From Reticulitermes speratus (Eukaryota > Arthropoda > Insecta > Blattodea > Rhinotermitidae), in contig JAJKFL010000002.1 of the NCBI GenBank assembly GCA_021186555.1, positions 24,902,001 through 24,966,000 of the forward strand: 64,000 nt of DNA. Direction: 5' to 3'. Below the pieces are notes generated by a model that saw only the letters and a program-made list of their open reading frames with translations, had not been told where the DNA came from and searched no databases. Position numbers and translations under genes: made by a program. Shown here piece by piece: positions 33,948-43,699 of the stretch (the first letter of the stretch is position 1; each line of letters opens with the position of its first letter).

Positions 33948-34182
33948 TAAAGGTAAAGGTAAAGTTCACCCTAGAACAGGCCATGAAGGCCCAGAGGGGG
34001 AGTAGAGGTATAGCTCTACTCTTTCTTTAACCTCGGCGCTAGATGGTGGTGGGTGGTCAACGCCACGACCCGGCCGCTTTACCCCCGGGAATGACCCGGT
34101 ACCCATTGTACAGAAGGCTGGGTAGGCCCCAGGGCCGGTCTGGACGGGTGCTGAAAATCTCGCCCCAACCGGGATTCGATAT
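33948..34182 (-). repeat. SINE C copy, head truncated
   Basis: Reverse-strand copy with 3' tail GGTAAAGGTAAAG, body 'ccggccgctttacccccgggaa' in order, and antisense B box GGGATTCGAT at about 34171-34180. The remaining tRNA head is missing. Confidence 0.85.
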
Positions 34183-34189
34183 GGAAGAA

Positions 34190-36075
34190 CAGATGTGTTA
34201 TCAGACCGGCTTATCTAACATCTGCAGTGTTATTACAATATTTGTAAAACGTTTCGTAAATCGAAATTGCACACTGCATATAGAATATATCGCCTGCATC
34301 CACGTTCATAAGAAATACAAAGGGTGTGACTATAAATCCATAATGCTCTTCACGAGTTTCCAGATGCTTTACTCGCCTTAAAATCCTCCTTCCAGTTTTC
34401 CCACTGCCTTCGTTTTACTCTTCTCCCTGAAGGTATAATGTAATATTAAAACATCTCTCCCGTCCTCACTCATTTTATCTATATGGCATATTAGTCTCTT
34501 TCCATATTTCTAATTACACCTACATATAATGCACAAGTTAGTTTATAACACATCCCAGTACCTTTTCGTAAAATCTTAGCCTTTGTATGGCCTATTTGGT
34601 CAAGGAGCCATCATTTCTACCGCATAGGTTCTTCTACATAATTTAACACTTTTCAAATAATATTTCATATTATTTGAAATGTGTACTTCTTGATATTACG
34701 TTACCAAATGTACACTTTCTTCCATTTACTCTTTTAAATGTTTGTCTCTCGTTTTCCGAATCACTTTCATCGGTTTACTTTACTTTCTAATTATACAAAT
34801 TTATGTACGTTACTGAACTTTACATCCTGTAGAATACGAGATAACTTCGTTTGAACTACACCTTAGATTCAGTTGGATTCAGTTGCACTGTCCGGCAATA
34901 ACGTACCACGCTCTCTCGCTGGAGCATGCTGAAGTCAGTTTCGGAATCAACGACCGAGCGGGCGTGAACAAGACAACATAAAAATCATCTCATTGACTCT
35001 CCTATCCCTAGAGAAGATTTACCGCAAGGGACTGACCTGATGCCAGACATCGGCCTACCCGTGAGACTAAACTATGAAGCATTTGCAGATCACAGACCTG
35101 TGAATGAGAGACCGAAGGCAGAGCACAAAATGCTTTTGAACTCTGGCGTAAGAGTTACTGTCCTTTGCAACAAAGGTGGCGCAGTTTCACAAAAAAGAAG
35201 AAATGGAGATCAATTTAGCGGCTTCCAAAATCAAACGGTCATTGCTTTGTAGTCGCTAACCTTGCTAGTTCATTTGTACGTCTCGAGGTCACAGGTATGC
35301 ATGACGGAGATGGCTTGTCCACACCACTCATGGCCAGTGTTAGGCAAATTGCCCAATTCTCCATATCTTACAAGAAATAAATGATTTGGATGTATAATTT
35401 TATAATGTGGAGTATGGGCGAGAAACAATACGAATGACAGCATTACAGAAAGTTATAACCAACGCGAAGAGGTGAAGCTCCATACGTTCCGGACCTCGAC
35501 GCTACATGCAGATGAGGGCTAAGCACCCTTCATCCCTTTGCTTCCAATTGTGATTAGAGCAGACGATACGTGAAACCAAGCAATTTGTGAAGGCAAAGAC
35601 AAAATTTCGAAAGCTCCTACAGGAGTGTTTTAAATGTCATTACTAAGGCACAACGCTTCCCCCATTAGAACGTCAAATAGAAACAAAATTCTTAAGTTGA
35701 AACAAATTCTTCCTTTTGACACTATATAAGGTACTTCTCATTATTTTGCTTTCGTGCATTTTTTTATTTATAAAGGTAAAGGAAACATGGTAATATTATT
35801 CGGAAAATTATCATTAAATTATATGTGTTTCTAAAGGGAAGATGGTATAATTTCCGTAACGACAAACTGTGTCAAATTTAATGTAATTTATGTAAAACTT
35901 ACTGTATCTAAATTCCAAGTTTAATCTTTAAAAAAGCACCTTCTCTACCACAGTTTGAAAGATGTAAAGGAAATCATATGTAAACAAGTGGTACTAGCCA
36001 CCACTGACCACTACAGCTTTCATTAACCAATCCTTACTGTCTAAGCAGTTGTTGAGACAAATAATCAGACATTTC
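34190..36075. other. Unassigned, possibly old LINE in the first part
   Basis: 34380-34700 has the pyrimidine-rich look of antisense LINE sequence, but no landmark could be matched. Nothing is recognised further on. Confidence 0.3.
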
Positions 36076-36134
36076 GTACCGCAAATCACAAATTAAAAAA
36101 CCAACAAATGCACTGTATTTCCACAAGTATAGTC

Positions 36135-36186
36135 TAATGCCCCTACATATGTTTCAGCTTTACCAAGCCATCATCAGACGGTCCAA
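36135..36186 (-). ncRNA. Hammerhead-ribozyme-like motif (intact core)
   Basis: Minus strand: CTGATGA, one T, stem II GGCTT/AAGCT with a 4-nt loop, GAAAC, ATATGTA, GGGGC. Identical to the plus-strand motif at 36829-36876 in the other arm. Confidence 0.6.
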
Positions 36187-36634
36187 GGTTTACATATACT
36201 TAACATCCATTATTTTCGTCCAATAACATAACATATATCACACATGAAACAAGCTTCGTTATCACTAGTAGACTAGAGCACATTCACTATTTGTTATTTT
36301 GCATATAAAATCTTGGGTATGGGATGCGTATATCTTCTAGGTTATATATATATATATATGTATGTGTTAAAAGTTTAACAAGTTTTTAGGATTGCATCTT
36401 CCACATATGTTTGTTACAAATTCTTGGCAGTTTTTTATGTACAGATTATCCAATTAGAGTTGAACATATTCTGTATTTTGTAGTTATGTGTCCTGTGTTG
36501 TGATTTGCAGGACACATAACTACAAAATACAGGATATGTTCAACTCTAATTGGATAATCTCTACACAAAAAACTGCCAAGAATTTGTAACAAGCATATGT
36601 GGAAAATGCAATCTTAAAAACTTTTTAAACTTTT

Positions 36635-36671
<37 letters not shown>

Positions 36672-36828
36672 CCTAGAAGATATACGCATCCCATACCCAA
36701 GATTTTATATGCAAAATAACAAATAGTGAATGTGCTCTAGTCTACAAGTGATAACGAAGCTTGTTTTATGTGTGATATATGTTATGTTATTGGACGAAAA
36801 TAATGGATGTTAAGTATATGTAAACCTT

Positions 36829-36876
36829 GGACCGTCTGATGATGGCTTGGTAAAGCTGAAACATATGTAGGGGCAT
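36829..36876 (+). ncRNA. Hammerhead-ribozyme-like motif (intact core)
   Basis: CTGATGA at 36836-36842, stem II GGCTT/AAGCT, then GAAAC and ATATGTAGGGG. Stem I (ACCGT with GGGGC) has one mismatch. Stem III is the minimal self-complementary ACATATGT. Confidence 0.6.
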
Positions 36877-37194
36877 TAGACTATACTTGTGGAAATACAG
36901 TGCATTTGTTGGTTTTTTAATTTGTGATTTGATATCAGAATGCACGGAGAATATAATGTGAAATTTCGTACAGCCTTATAATTGTTACAGAATAAGGTGA
37001 TGTAAAAAATACAAAGTTACATGAAACCACTTTATAAAATTATTGTTTATTAGTACTTTTGGGAGGTAAATGGAAAAGAAACCGCCCTCAATAGAAATAT
37101 TAAAAACCAACTGTAATACAAGTGCACGTAAACTGGTACACGGGTTATCCTCATGTGTACTTCAATTTCTCCTCATGGGTGTGTAACTTGGTGT

Positions 37195-37218
37195 CACACA
37201 CACACACACACACACACA
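37195..37218. repeat. (CA)n microsatellite
   Basis: About 12 CA units. Confidence 0.9.
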
Positions 37219-37224
37219 GAGAAG

Positions 37225-37680
37225 AACACAGATGAAGGGTGTCTGAGAGCAGTGCTTAGGAGAATGTATCTAAGAGGGAGGATGTAAAGAGAGATTGGAC
37301 AAATTTGCACAGTGAAGGCATTCATAATTTGTCTGCTTCATCAGATGTTATTAAGATAATCAAATTAAACACTTTAAGGAGTCAAGGCTATATAGCTCGC
37401 ATAGGAGAGATAAAGTCCTACAGAAATCGTGTCCAAAAGAACTGAAAGTAAGAGAGCACTTGGAAGATTTAGGCGTAGACGAGAGGACAATGTGAAACTG
37501 TACCTTAAACGAACATGTTGAGAAAATGTGGAATGGTTTAATTTGGCATCGGACAGGGAATAGTGGAAGGCTGTAGTGAACACGGTGCTGAAACTGGGAG
37601 TTGCAGAAAGAGAAGAGGATTTATTAAATAGTCCCAGTGACTACTAGCTTCCCAAGAACTCTGCTCCGCGGGGGTTATTT
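37225..37680 (+). pseudogene. LINE-1 C-terminal and 3' end copy
   Basis: Diverged copy following the order VF..RVL.RMY, VIKLNTL, 'agatttaggcgtagacgaga', 'ggcatcggacagggaa', then the 3' UTR 'gcttcccaagaactctgctc'. Multiple stops. Confidence 0.7.
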
Positions 37681-37684
37681 ATCT

Positions 37685-37990
37685 GTTTATTTATCTAGTT
37701 CGCATCACATTTGTAACTCAGGTAGCAGGTTTGGCTGAAAACTTTCTTTATTTCTGTGTATAAACAAGACCTAAATATTAAATTTCGATTTCTTGTTTTC
37801 AGTCCGAAGAGTGGGTTTCGTAAGTCAGGCCGAAGGACGGTAGGATTTTATGTTATTCCCGGTCGCTAAGCTATTCAAGATATTCTATGCTTTATGTATA
37901 ACCCGAAGGTCCATTACCATGTTCACAGAGCGTGCCAAGTATCATTATGAGAAAGAGTTTAGCCAGCACTCGCATAAACCGCTGGTCTCA
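37685..37990. other. Unassigned sequence
   Basis: Nothing is recognised. Confidence 0.4.
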
Positions 37991-37997
37991 CATTCAG

Positions 37998-38480
37998 TTC
38001 AATATTATCCTCACATCCTCGCTTAGGTCCCCTATGTGTACTCTTCTTGGGCCGGGATAGCGTAGTCGGTATAGCGACTCGCTACGGGCTGGACGGTCCG
38101 GAGATCGAATCCGAGTGGGGGCGAGATTTTCAGCACCCGTCCAGACCGGCCCTGGGGCCCACCCAGCCTTCTGTACAATGGGTACCGGGTCATTCCCGAG
38201 GGTAAAGCGGCCGGGGCGTGGCATTGACCCCCCACCCCCATATAGCGCCATGGTTAAAGAAAGAGTAAAGTTACACCTCTACTCCCCCTCTGGGCCTTCA
38301 TGGCCTGTTCTACGGTGAACTTTACCTTTATGTGTACTCTTTTCGTAAGTTTCTTCCGTCTAAAATTTTGCGTGTATTTCTCACCTTTCCCATATATGCT
38401 ACATACCCCGCCCTTCTCTTCTTTCGTGATTTGACCTCCATAATAATATTATTAAACTCCTCTCTGTGCCACGACCTTGA
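37998..38480 (-). pseudogene. LINE-1 reverse-strand fragment, split by SINE C
   Basis: The left part (37998-38032) is antisense of the segment encoding RRRW.DNI. The right part (38342-38480) is antisense of the segment encoding [13 protein letters not shown], with 'catatatgctacataccccg' as landmark. The two parts become contiguous when the SINE and one duplication copy are removed. Confidence 0.8.
38046..38328 (+). repeat. SINE C, full length, 13-bp TSD, nested in LINE-1
   Basis: Reference copy of SINE C. The tRNA-like head has A-box-like TAGCGTAGTCGG (38058-38069) and B-box-like AGATCGAATCC (38102-38112). The body ends GGTGAACTTTACCTTTA. Perfect duplication TATGTGTACTCTT at 38033-38045 and 38329-38341. 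Confidence 0.95.
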
Positions 38481-38751
38481 CAAATATATTCTTAGAAATA
38501 TCCTCAAACTAGAATTCCGATATTTACTAAGATATTTATTTCAAGCTTCTACATACTTAACGCAGATGCTCAATTACATTACACAACGTGATTCCGATAA
38601 GCGCTGCGCTGTATGTGATAAAATGTGAATGAGGACAGACTCTTGTTGACTTGAGTATACCTCATTTTGGCTGGCACCGATGACCAAAATATTTCATCTA
38701 ATTATACCTCTGGAGCTACCCGATGAATGAAAATTTTACTTACCGAAAGGG

Positions 38752-38950
38752 ATGGTGTAGCGGTAATGCTCTACACATTTATTCTGGAGATGTATTGTTC
38801 GAATCACGACCGAATCACCTGCTACCCTGACTGACGCTTTCAGTGGTTTCTCGCAGTTCCTCCAGCAGAATTCTGGGATGATAAGTCAAATACTTCACAA
38901 GCGCTTCTTTCCAAACCCTTTCTAATTTTCATTACTCAACCACCCTAACA
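38752..38950 (+). repeat. Possible fifth tRNA-like SINE family
   Basis: GGGATGGTGTAGCGGTAATG (A-box-like) followed by TGTTCGAATCACGACC (B-box-like). The spacing is tRNA-like and the downstream body is unlike SINEs A-D. No second copy was seen. Confidence 0.5.
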
Positions 38951-39348
38951 TTCAATGCTACATATTCCATGTTAATAACACAGTTTTAAAATAAAACACA
39001 AAATGAGAGTTCACTACGTCACAGCTACCTGTGCAACACACCTGCACATGTTAAGTGATGTTTGCACTCTGAATGCAGCAAATACGTATGTATTTAGTCA
39101 TGCCGCCTAAACTACACAGAAATTATCGGAAATCAAAATACACAGCATTCTTCACGGAAAAGATGTATATGAATTAGTGGACTACGGTTTTAACCTTGAC
39201 AATATTTTAAGATTTTACTATTTCATTATACAGTGTAACTAGTTTAAATCCCTCAGGTAATTTACACGTATTTTATACGAAAGACTGAGTTCTCAATCTA
39301 ACTATAAAATGAAATCGCAATTGTAATTTTTATTTTTTGTGTAATTTA

Positions 39349-39393
39349 CTGGCCTGAAGATGACAAAAATTCTGGTCGAAACATACAGCCATG
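39349..39393 (+). ncRNA. Hammerhead-ribozyme-like motif with perfect stem I
   Basis: TGGC, CTGAAGA (39354-39360), one T, stem GAC/GTC with a long loop, GAAAC, ATACA, GCCA. TGGC and GCCA pair perfectly as stem I. The expected U before the cleavage position appears changed, so activity is doubtful. Confidence 0.5.
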
Positions 39394-39627
39394 TAATTGG
39401 AATTAATATAAATCAATCAATAGTTGCGATGATGGCAATTGTATACTCGCTTATGATACCATTTATAGTTTCCGGTACACGAAGCTAAAACAAAATATAA
39501 TTAAGCATTATTTTGAGAACGAGTTTTTAAATTCCGACTGTCCTCCTCAAAATATTAAGATTAGCATTAAACACAATTTTCATTACCACCCGGTCAAAAT
39601 TTCTCATAACCACAAGTAGTTATACAA

Positions 39628-39687
39628 GTAAAGTAAAGTTATCCCTGTCCATTTCATGAAGGCATATGGCGGGAATGGCTGCACGCG
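39628..39687 (-). repeat. SINE C 3' tail fragment
   Basis: AGTAAAGTAAAGTTATCCC plus 'tgtccatttcatgaagg' is the antisense 3' end of SINE C. It abuts the 40-bp array. Confidence 0.7.
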
Positions 39688-40052
39688 TTAGGTATTAGTT
39701 ATAGTATACGTATCTAGTAAACATATGTTAGGTATTAGTTATAGTATACGTAGCTAGTGAACATATTTTAGGTATTAGTTATAGTACACTTATCTAGTAA
39801 ACATATGTTAGGTATTAGTTATAGTATGCGTATCTAGTGAACATATGTTAGGTATTAGTTATAGTACACGTATCTAGTAAACATATGTTAGGTATTAGTT
39901 ATAGTATATGTATCTAGTAAATATATTTTAGGTATTAGTTATAGTATACGTATCTAGTGAACATATGTTAGGTATTAGTTATAGTATATGTATCTAGTAA
40001 ACATATTTTAGGTATTAGTTATAGTATACGTATCTAGTAAACATATGTTAGG
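39688..40052. repeat. 40-bp minisatellite (array 1)
   Basis: Nine units beginning TTAGGTATTAGTTATAGTAT at 39688, 39728, 39768, 39808, 39848, 39888, 39928, 39968 and 40008. The period is exactly 40 bp with few substitutions. Confidence 0.95.
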
Positions 40053-41305
40053 CCGACTTTCCCCTCATATCTGGAATTAAATCGATGTGTAAATTCAGTT
40101 AAGAATTAAGGCGTGTTATAAACTGATCGTAAAGTCTCATAGGTTAACTAATGTGCGTATACATTGCCAGACCTTGTGATTAACACCAGTCTGTCAGCCA
40201 GTGACAGATCTGTTACAGTCCCTACACAAATTATAATTTGGGACTTTATTGACGATCTGACTGTTAACACTGCAAAGTTTTGGTTTTCACAATTTCATAT
40301 GCTCTACTTTGTATTTCAGTGTCTTATCAAACTCAAATTTTCAAAGTAGGTGGTCTGTATTTTATCCCGGTAAAGCTGAGGTACAAAATCTGACATCGAG
40401 TCCGAGGCATTGAAATTCAGAGACCCAACTGCTGAACGAACATAACAGCGAGTAATATTGTAGCAGAAGTGAGAGGTGCTACACAGGTAGTATCAAAATC
40501 CGCCAATGGACACTATTCTGCACGGCGTCTTGATATTATACTCCCGTTTTCCTCTTGGAGGCTCATCAAGAGGTGACACTATCAAAATTCTGTACTCAAT
40601 GCTCGTGTTCCCCTGCCCAGCTGCACGCTTTGTTCATCGCATATGCCTATGTCTAACTAATCTCACAATATTAAATAGCCTATATAAAACAGACAATTTC
40701 TAAGGATCCTGAAATTTCCCAGGAAATAATAAATCAGCTGTTTATCTTCGGCGTTGCTGGAACAAGTTATGACACGTACAGGATATACCAAACGGTCTAG
40801 TCTCAGCAGCGCGAATTTAACCAGTAGAACAACTCACGGAATTACGTAACCCACACATCACAGAAAGGGAAAGTAAACAGCTTTCCTCTGTTTAACGTCA
40901 GATGGCAGTAGTGGGTGGGTTAACTTCCTCAAGGGAGAACGAATTTGTTCCTACGTCTGTCGTCTGATGGTATTTCTCTGATGCTCGATAAGAACTTATC
41001 TTACAAGTCATTAAGAAGGGCATAAGTTTTATACCAATGACATGTTATTCCTGACTCAAAGCAGAGACACCGTGTTGAAACTTTCACTGCAGAAGAACTA
41101 GACTGAAGTCCTAAATAACCGCCCGGAATAAAAAAAAGTGTAAATATATTTTTTGGAAGTCAAAATTGCAAATATTTCATTGTATTAATTCATACCAAAC
41201 ATTGCACATTTAATGACGCTTTTTAATTGCAGAAATTATGTAGTGAAGAATGGGATAGTGAGCATAAATGATGCAGCAGCAAGAAAGCTACGTGGATTTA
41301 ATGCT
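40053..41305. other. Unassigned sequence
   Basis: Nothing is recognised. Confidence 0.4.
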
Positions 41306-41348
41306 ATGAAACACCAACACACTACACTATTGGAAACGTATTTGTTGA

Positions 41349-41394
41349 AGATACAATATGTTTCGGCGGGCCGCCATAATCAGGGATCAAGTGA
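41349..41394 (-). ncRNA. Hammerhead-like motif, one core change
   Basis: Minus strand CTGATTA (G8 changed), one T, stem II GGCG/CGCC with a 3-nt loop, GAAAC. Partner of the intact motif at 41657. Confidence 0.5.
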
Positions 41395-41656
41395 GTACAA
41401 ATGTAAAGAATTTTAGACCATTAAATACGAACATAACAGTAAAAAAGAAATATAAAAAAAGATTAAAACTATAAAATGTAAAATACTGTACATATACGAA
41501 TTGTGGATCTGGTATAATCAGCTAATGACTGCCGACATACTATGTGAATATACAGCATTCTATCTTTTATACTTCTGATCTTCCTTCATCCTTTCTTTTT
41601 ACTATTATATTAGTTTATATTATATTGTTTGAAACTCTTTTCATTAGTATTCATTT

Positions 41657-41698
41657 TATCCCTGACGATGGCGGCCCGCCGAAACATGTTGGATCCTG
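41657..41698 (+). ncRNA. Best-preserved hammerhead-ribozyme-like motif
   Basis: Stem I ATCC (41658-41661), core CTGACGA (41662-41668), one T, stem II GGCG/CGCC with a 3-nt GCC loop, GAAAC, ATGTT, then GGAT. ATCC and GGAT pair perfectly. Stem III would be ACAUGU, two base pairs with a 2-nt loop, or intermolecular in a dimer. Confidence 0.65.
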
Positions 41699-41820
41699 AA
41701 TAAATACGTTTCTAATAGTGCACTCTTTTAGCATTTTATAGTACTGTACTTTCGTACACAGTCACAACGTGCTGCAAAGCTGTCGAGCTTTGTTTCGGGT
41801 TACAGCCTTTTCTAAAATGA

Positions 41821-42498
41821 GTACCGGATCTCTGGGTCCCAAACAGCCTTCTTTCAATGAGTACCGGATCTCTGGGTCTCAAACAGCCTTCTTTCAATGA
41901 GTACCGGATCTCTGGGTCCCAACCAGCCTTCTTTCAATGAGTACCGGATATCTGGGTCCCAAACAGCCTTCTTTCAATGAGTACCGGATCTCTGGGTCCC
42001 AAACAGCCTTCTTTCAATGAGTACCGCATCTCTGGGTCCCAAACAGCCTTCTTTCAATGAGTACCGGATCTCTGGGTCTCAAACAGCCTTCTTTCAATGA
42101 GTACCGGATCTCTGGGTCCCAAACAGCCTTCTTTCAATGAGTACCGGATCTCTGGGTCCCAACAGCCTTCTTTCAATGAGTACCGGATCTCTGGGTCCCA
42201 AACATCCTTCTTTCAATGAGTACCGGATCTCTGGGTCTCAAACAGCCTTCTTTCAATGAGTACCGGATCTCTGGAAACCAAACAGCCTTCTTTCAATGAG
42301 TACTGGATCTCTGGGTCTCAAACAGCCTTCTTTCAATGAGTACCGGATCTCTGGGTCCCAACCAGCCTTCTTTCAATGAGTACCGGATCTCTGGGTCCCA
42401 AACAGCCTTCTTTCAATGAGTACCGGATCTCTGGGTCCCAAACAGCCTTCTTTCAATGAGTACCGGATCTATGGAATCCGACCAGCCTTCTTTGAACT
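41821..42498. repeat. 40-bp minisatellite (array 2) derived from SINE C
   Basis: Seventeen units of GTACCGGATCTCTGGGTCCC plus AAACAGCCTTCTTTCAATGA at 40-bp spacing (one unit is 39 bp). The unit corresponds to the SINE C body 'ggggcccacccagccttctg' and 'tacaatgggtaccgggtcat'. The array runs on its right into a diverged SINE C continuation. Confidence 0.93.
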
Positions 42499-42570
42499 GG
42501 TACAGGAGCTCATTCCCCGGGGCAAACTGATCTGGGTGTGCAGCCGAGATTTTTAAAATGCGTGGAGATA
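42499..42570 (-). repeat. SINE C remnant flanking array 2
   Basis: GGTACAGGAGCTCATTCCCC followed by 'ggggcaaactgatctgggtg' follows the SINE C order after the repeated segment. Orientation relative to the SINE is the plus direction of the array, so the strand is uncertain. Confidence 0.45.
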
Positions 42571-42572
42571 TA

Positions 42573-42815
42573 CAGAGTGGCGCACGAAAAAGTAGCCCCG
42601 CCCACGGATAAGGAGACCTGCCCCGGTTTTAGCAGCAGCAAGCGTAGTCACCTGATCACGGTAGCCCCAGGCGCAGCTGGGATTCCCGGGGACTAGCATT
42701 CTTCAATAACAAGAAAATAATTTTAAAATGTAATATAACGTCTGTGGTTCCTTTCTAATAAAACTCTAATTGGCATTGACACTAAGACCGGGCTACTTTT
42801 TTCTGCGCCACTCTG
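42573..42815. mobile_element. MITE with ~28-bp TIRs and TA duplication
   Basis: The left end CAGAGTGGCGCACGAAAAAG and the reverse-complemented right end CAGAGTGGCGCAGAAAAAAG both continue into TAGCCC. The element is flanked by TA at 42571-42572 and 42816-42817. It is 243 bp with no ORF. Tc1/mariner-superfamily type by target site. Confidence 0.9.
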
Positions 42816-42819
42816 TACT

Positions 42820-43545
42820 TCCACTTTCCCATATAAGAGACAACATTAATTTAAGCCGTCCATTTGTCACTCGGGACAACCGACGCCGGGACCACGACAT
42901 CAAACCGGTATCTTAGAAATACGAAGCACGGGACGACTCAATTTCGACATTCGGTTTTACCTGGCACTTTAATATCTGAAACCTACCGAAACTTTCGCGG
43001 ACGTGTCTCCCAAAATGGTCCTGAAAATCGCAATGTTTTCATATACTCTTATTAAAAAGTAGTTCTTAATTTCTCCTTCCTAAACCATTAAGCGTCTCAT
43101 ACACCATGAGAAAAAAAATGTGATTTTTTCGGCTATAAAACCGAACCCAATTCAGCGGACATGAACAATCAAACGTTCTGTAGTCATGTTACAAGGGAAT
43201 AACTACTTGCAAGGGCATATATAAGAGCTAACTAGGACATCAATGTAAACTTACACATCACTATTATTCACTACCGTAACTTACGGTGCGTTACACTAAT
43301 ACCCGCCCATTTCCTTTTTTCAGAGGTGGGAAGCTTTTGTTAATAAAACGAAAGCATTATATGGACATGCTCTACAGGAACTCCTTCCATTATTGTACCT
43401 CTGTTACACATATTAGGGGGATTTACATTTTATCAAAGTTTTTTAAAATAAATTCTTAAGAATTCTTACTTTTTAATACAATATTAAGATGTATTAAATT
43501 TAACCACATTGAAACTAATTACACTATTTCTTATGTACGCACATA
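42820..43545. other. Unassigned sequence
   Basis: Nothing is recognised. Confidence 0.4.
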
Positions 43546-43548
43546 GGG

Positions 43549-43690
43549 AGCCGTGATAACTCAGTCGGTACAGTGAGAAGACAGGGACTGGGAGAACACG
43601 AATTGGCTCCCCATTCCCGGCAGAGGCAAGAGGTCTTCTCTTCCCCAAAGAGTCCAGACCGGTTTCGGAGAACACCCAATATCCTATTCA
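43549..43690 (+). repeat. SINE C-related head fragment
   Basis: GCCGTGATAACTCAGTCGGTA (A-box-like), then a B-box-like 'ggctccccattcccggcaga', 'agaggtcttctcttcccc' and 'gtccagaccgg'. The 3' half is missing. Confidence 0.6.
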
Positions 43691-43699
43691 TTGCGTATC

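Larger units (their letters stand above)
36082..36931. mobile_element. ~850-bp near-perfect palindrome with outward hammerhead-like ends
   Basis: The left arm 36082-36494 is the reverse complement of the right arm 36509-36931 with few differences. The loop is only 14 nt (36495-36508). The arms differ mainly in TA-tract length (36342-36359 versus 36638-36670) and a few substitutions. Each arm carries an intact hammerhead-like motif near its outer end and ends with CCAACAAATGCACTGTA-type sequence, shared with 18893-19163 and 26282-26492. There is no ORF. It is consistent with two head-to-head copies of a non-autonomous Penelope-related element, or a foldback element. Confidence 0.85.
41323..41722. 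mobile_element. Inverted hammerhead pair element
   Basis: Arms of about 70 bp (41323-41394 and 41652-41722) are inverted: ACTATTGGAAACGTATTT against ACTATTAGAAACGTATTT, both continuing to 'atgtttcggcgggccgcca'. Both arms carry hammerhead-like motifs facing outward. The central ~257 bp is AT-rich without an ORF. It differs in sequence from the CCAACAAATGCAC family but has the same architecture. Confidence 0.75.

Noticed and set aside
39688..40052. Telomere-like TTAGG repeats (insect telomere motif)
   Set aside because: TTAGG occurs only once per 40-bp unit. The array is an interstitial minisatellite.
41821..42498. CRISPR-like regular array of 40-bp units
   Set aside because: Units are directly contiguous with no unique spacers, the organism is a eukaryote, and the unit derives from SINE C. 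It is a minisatellite.
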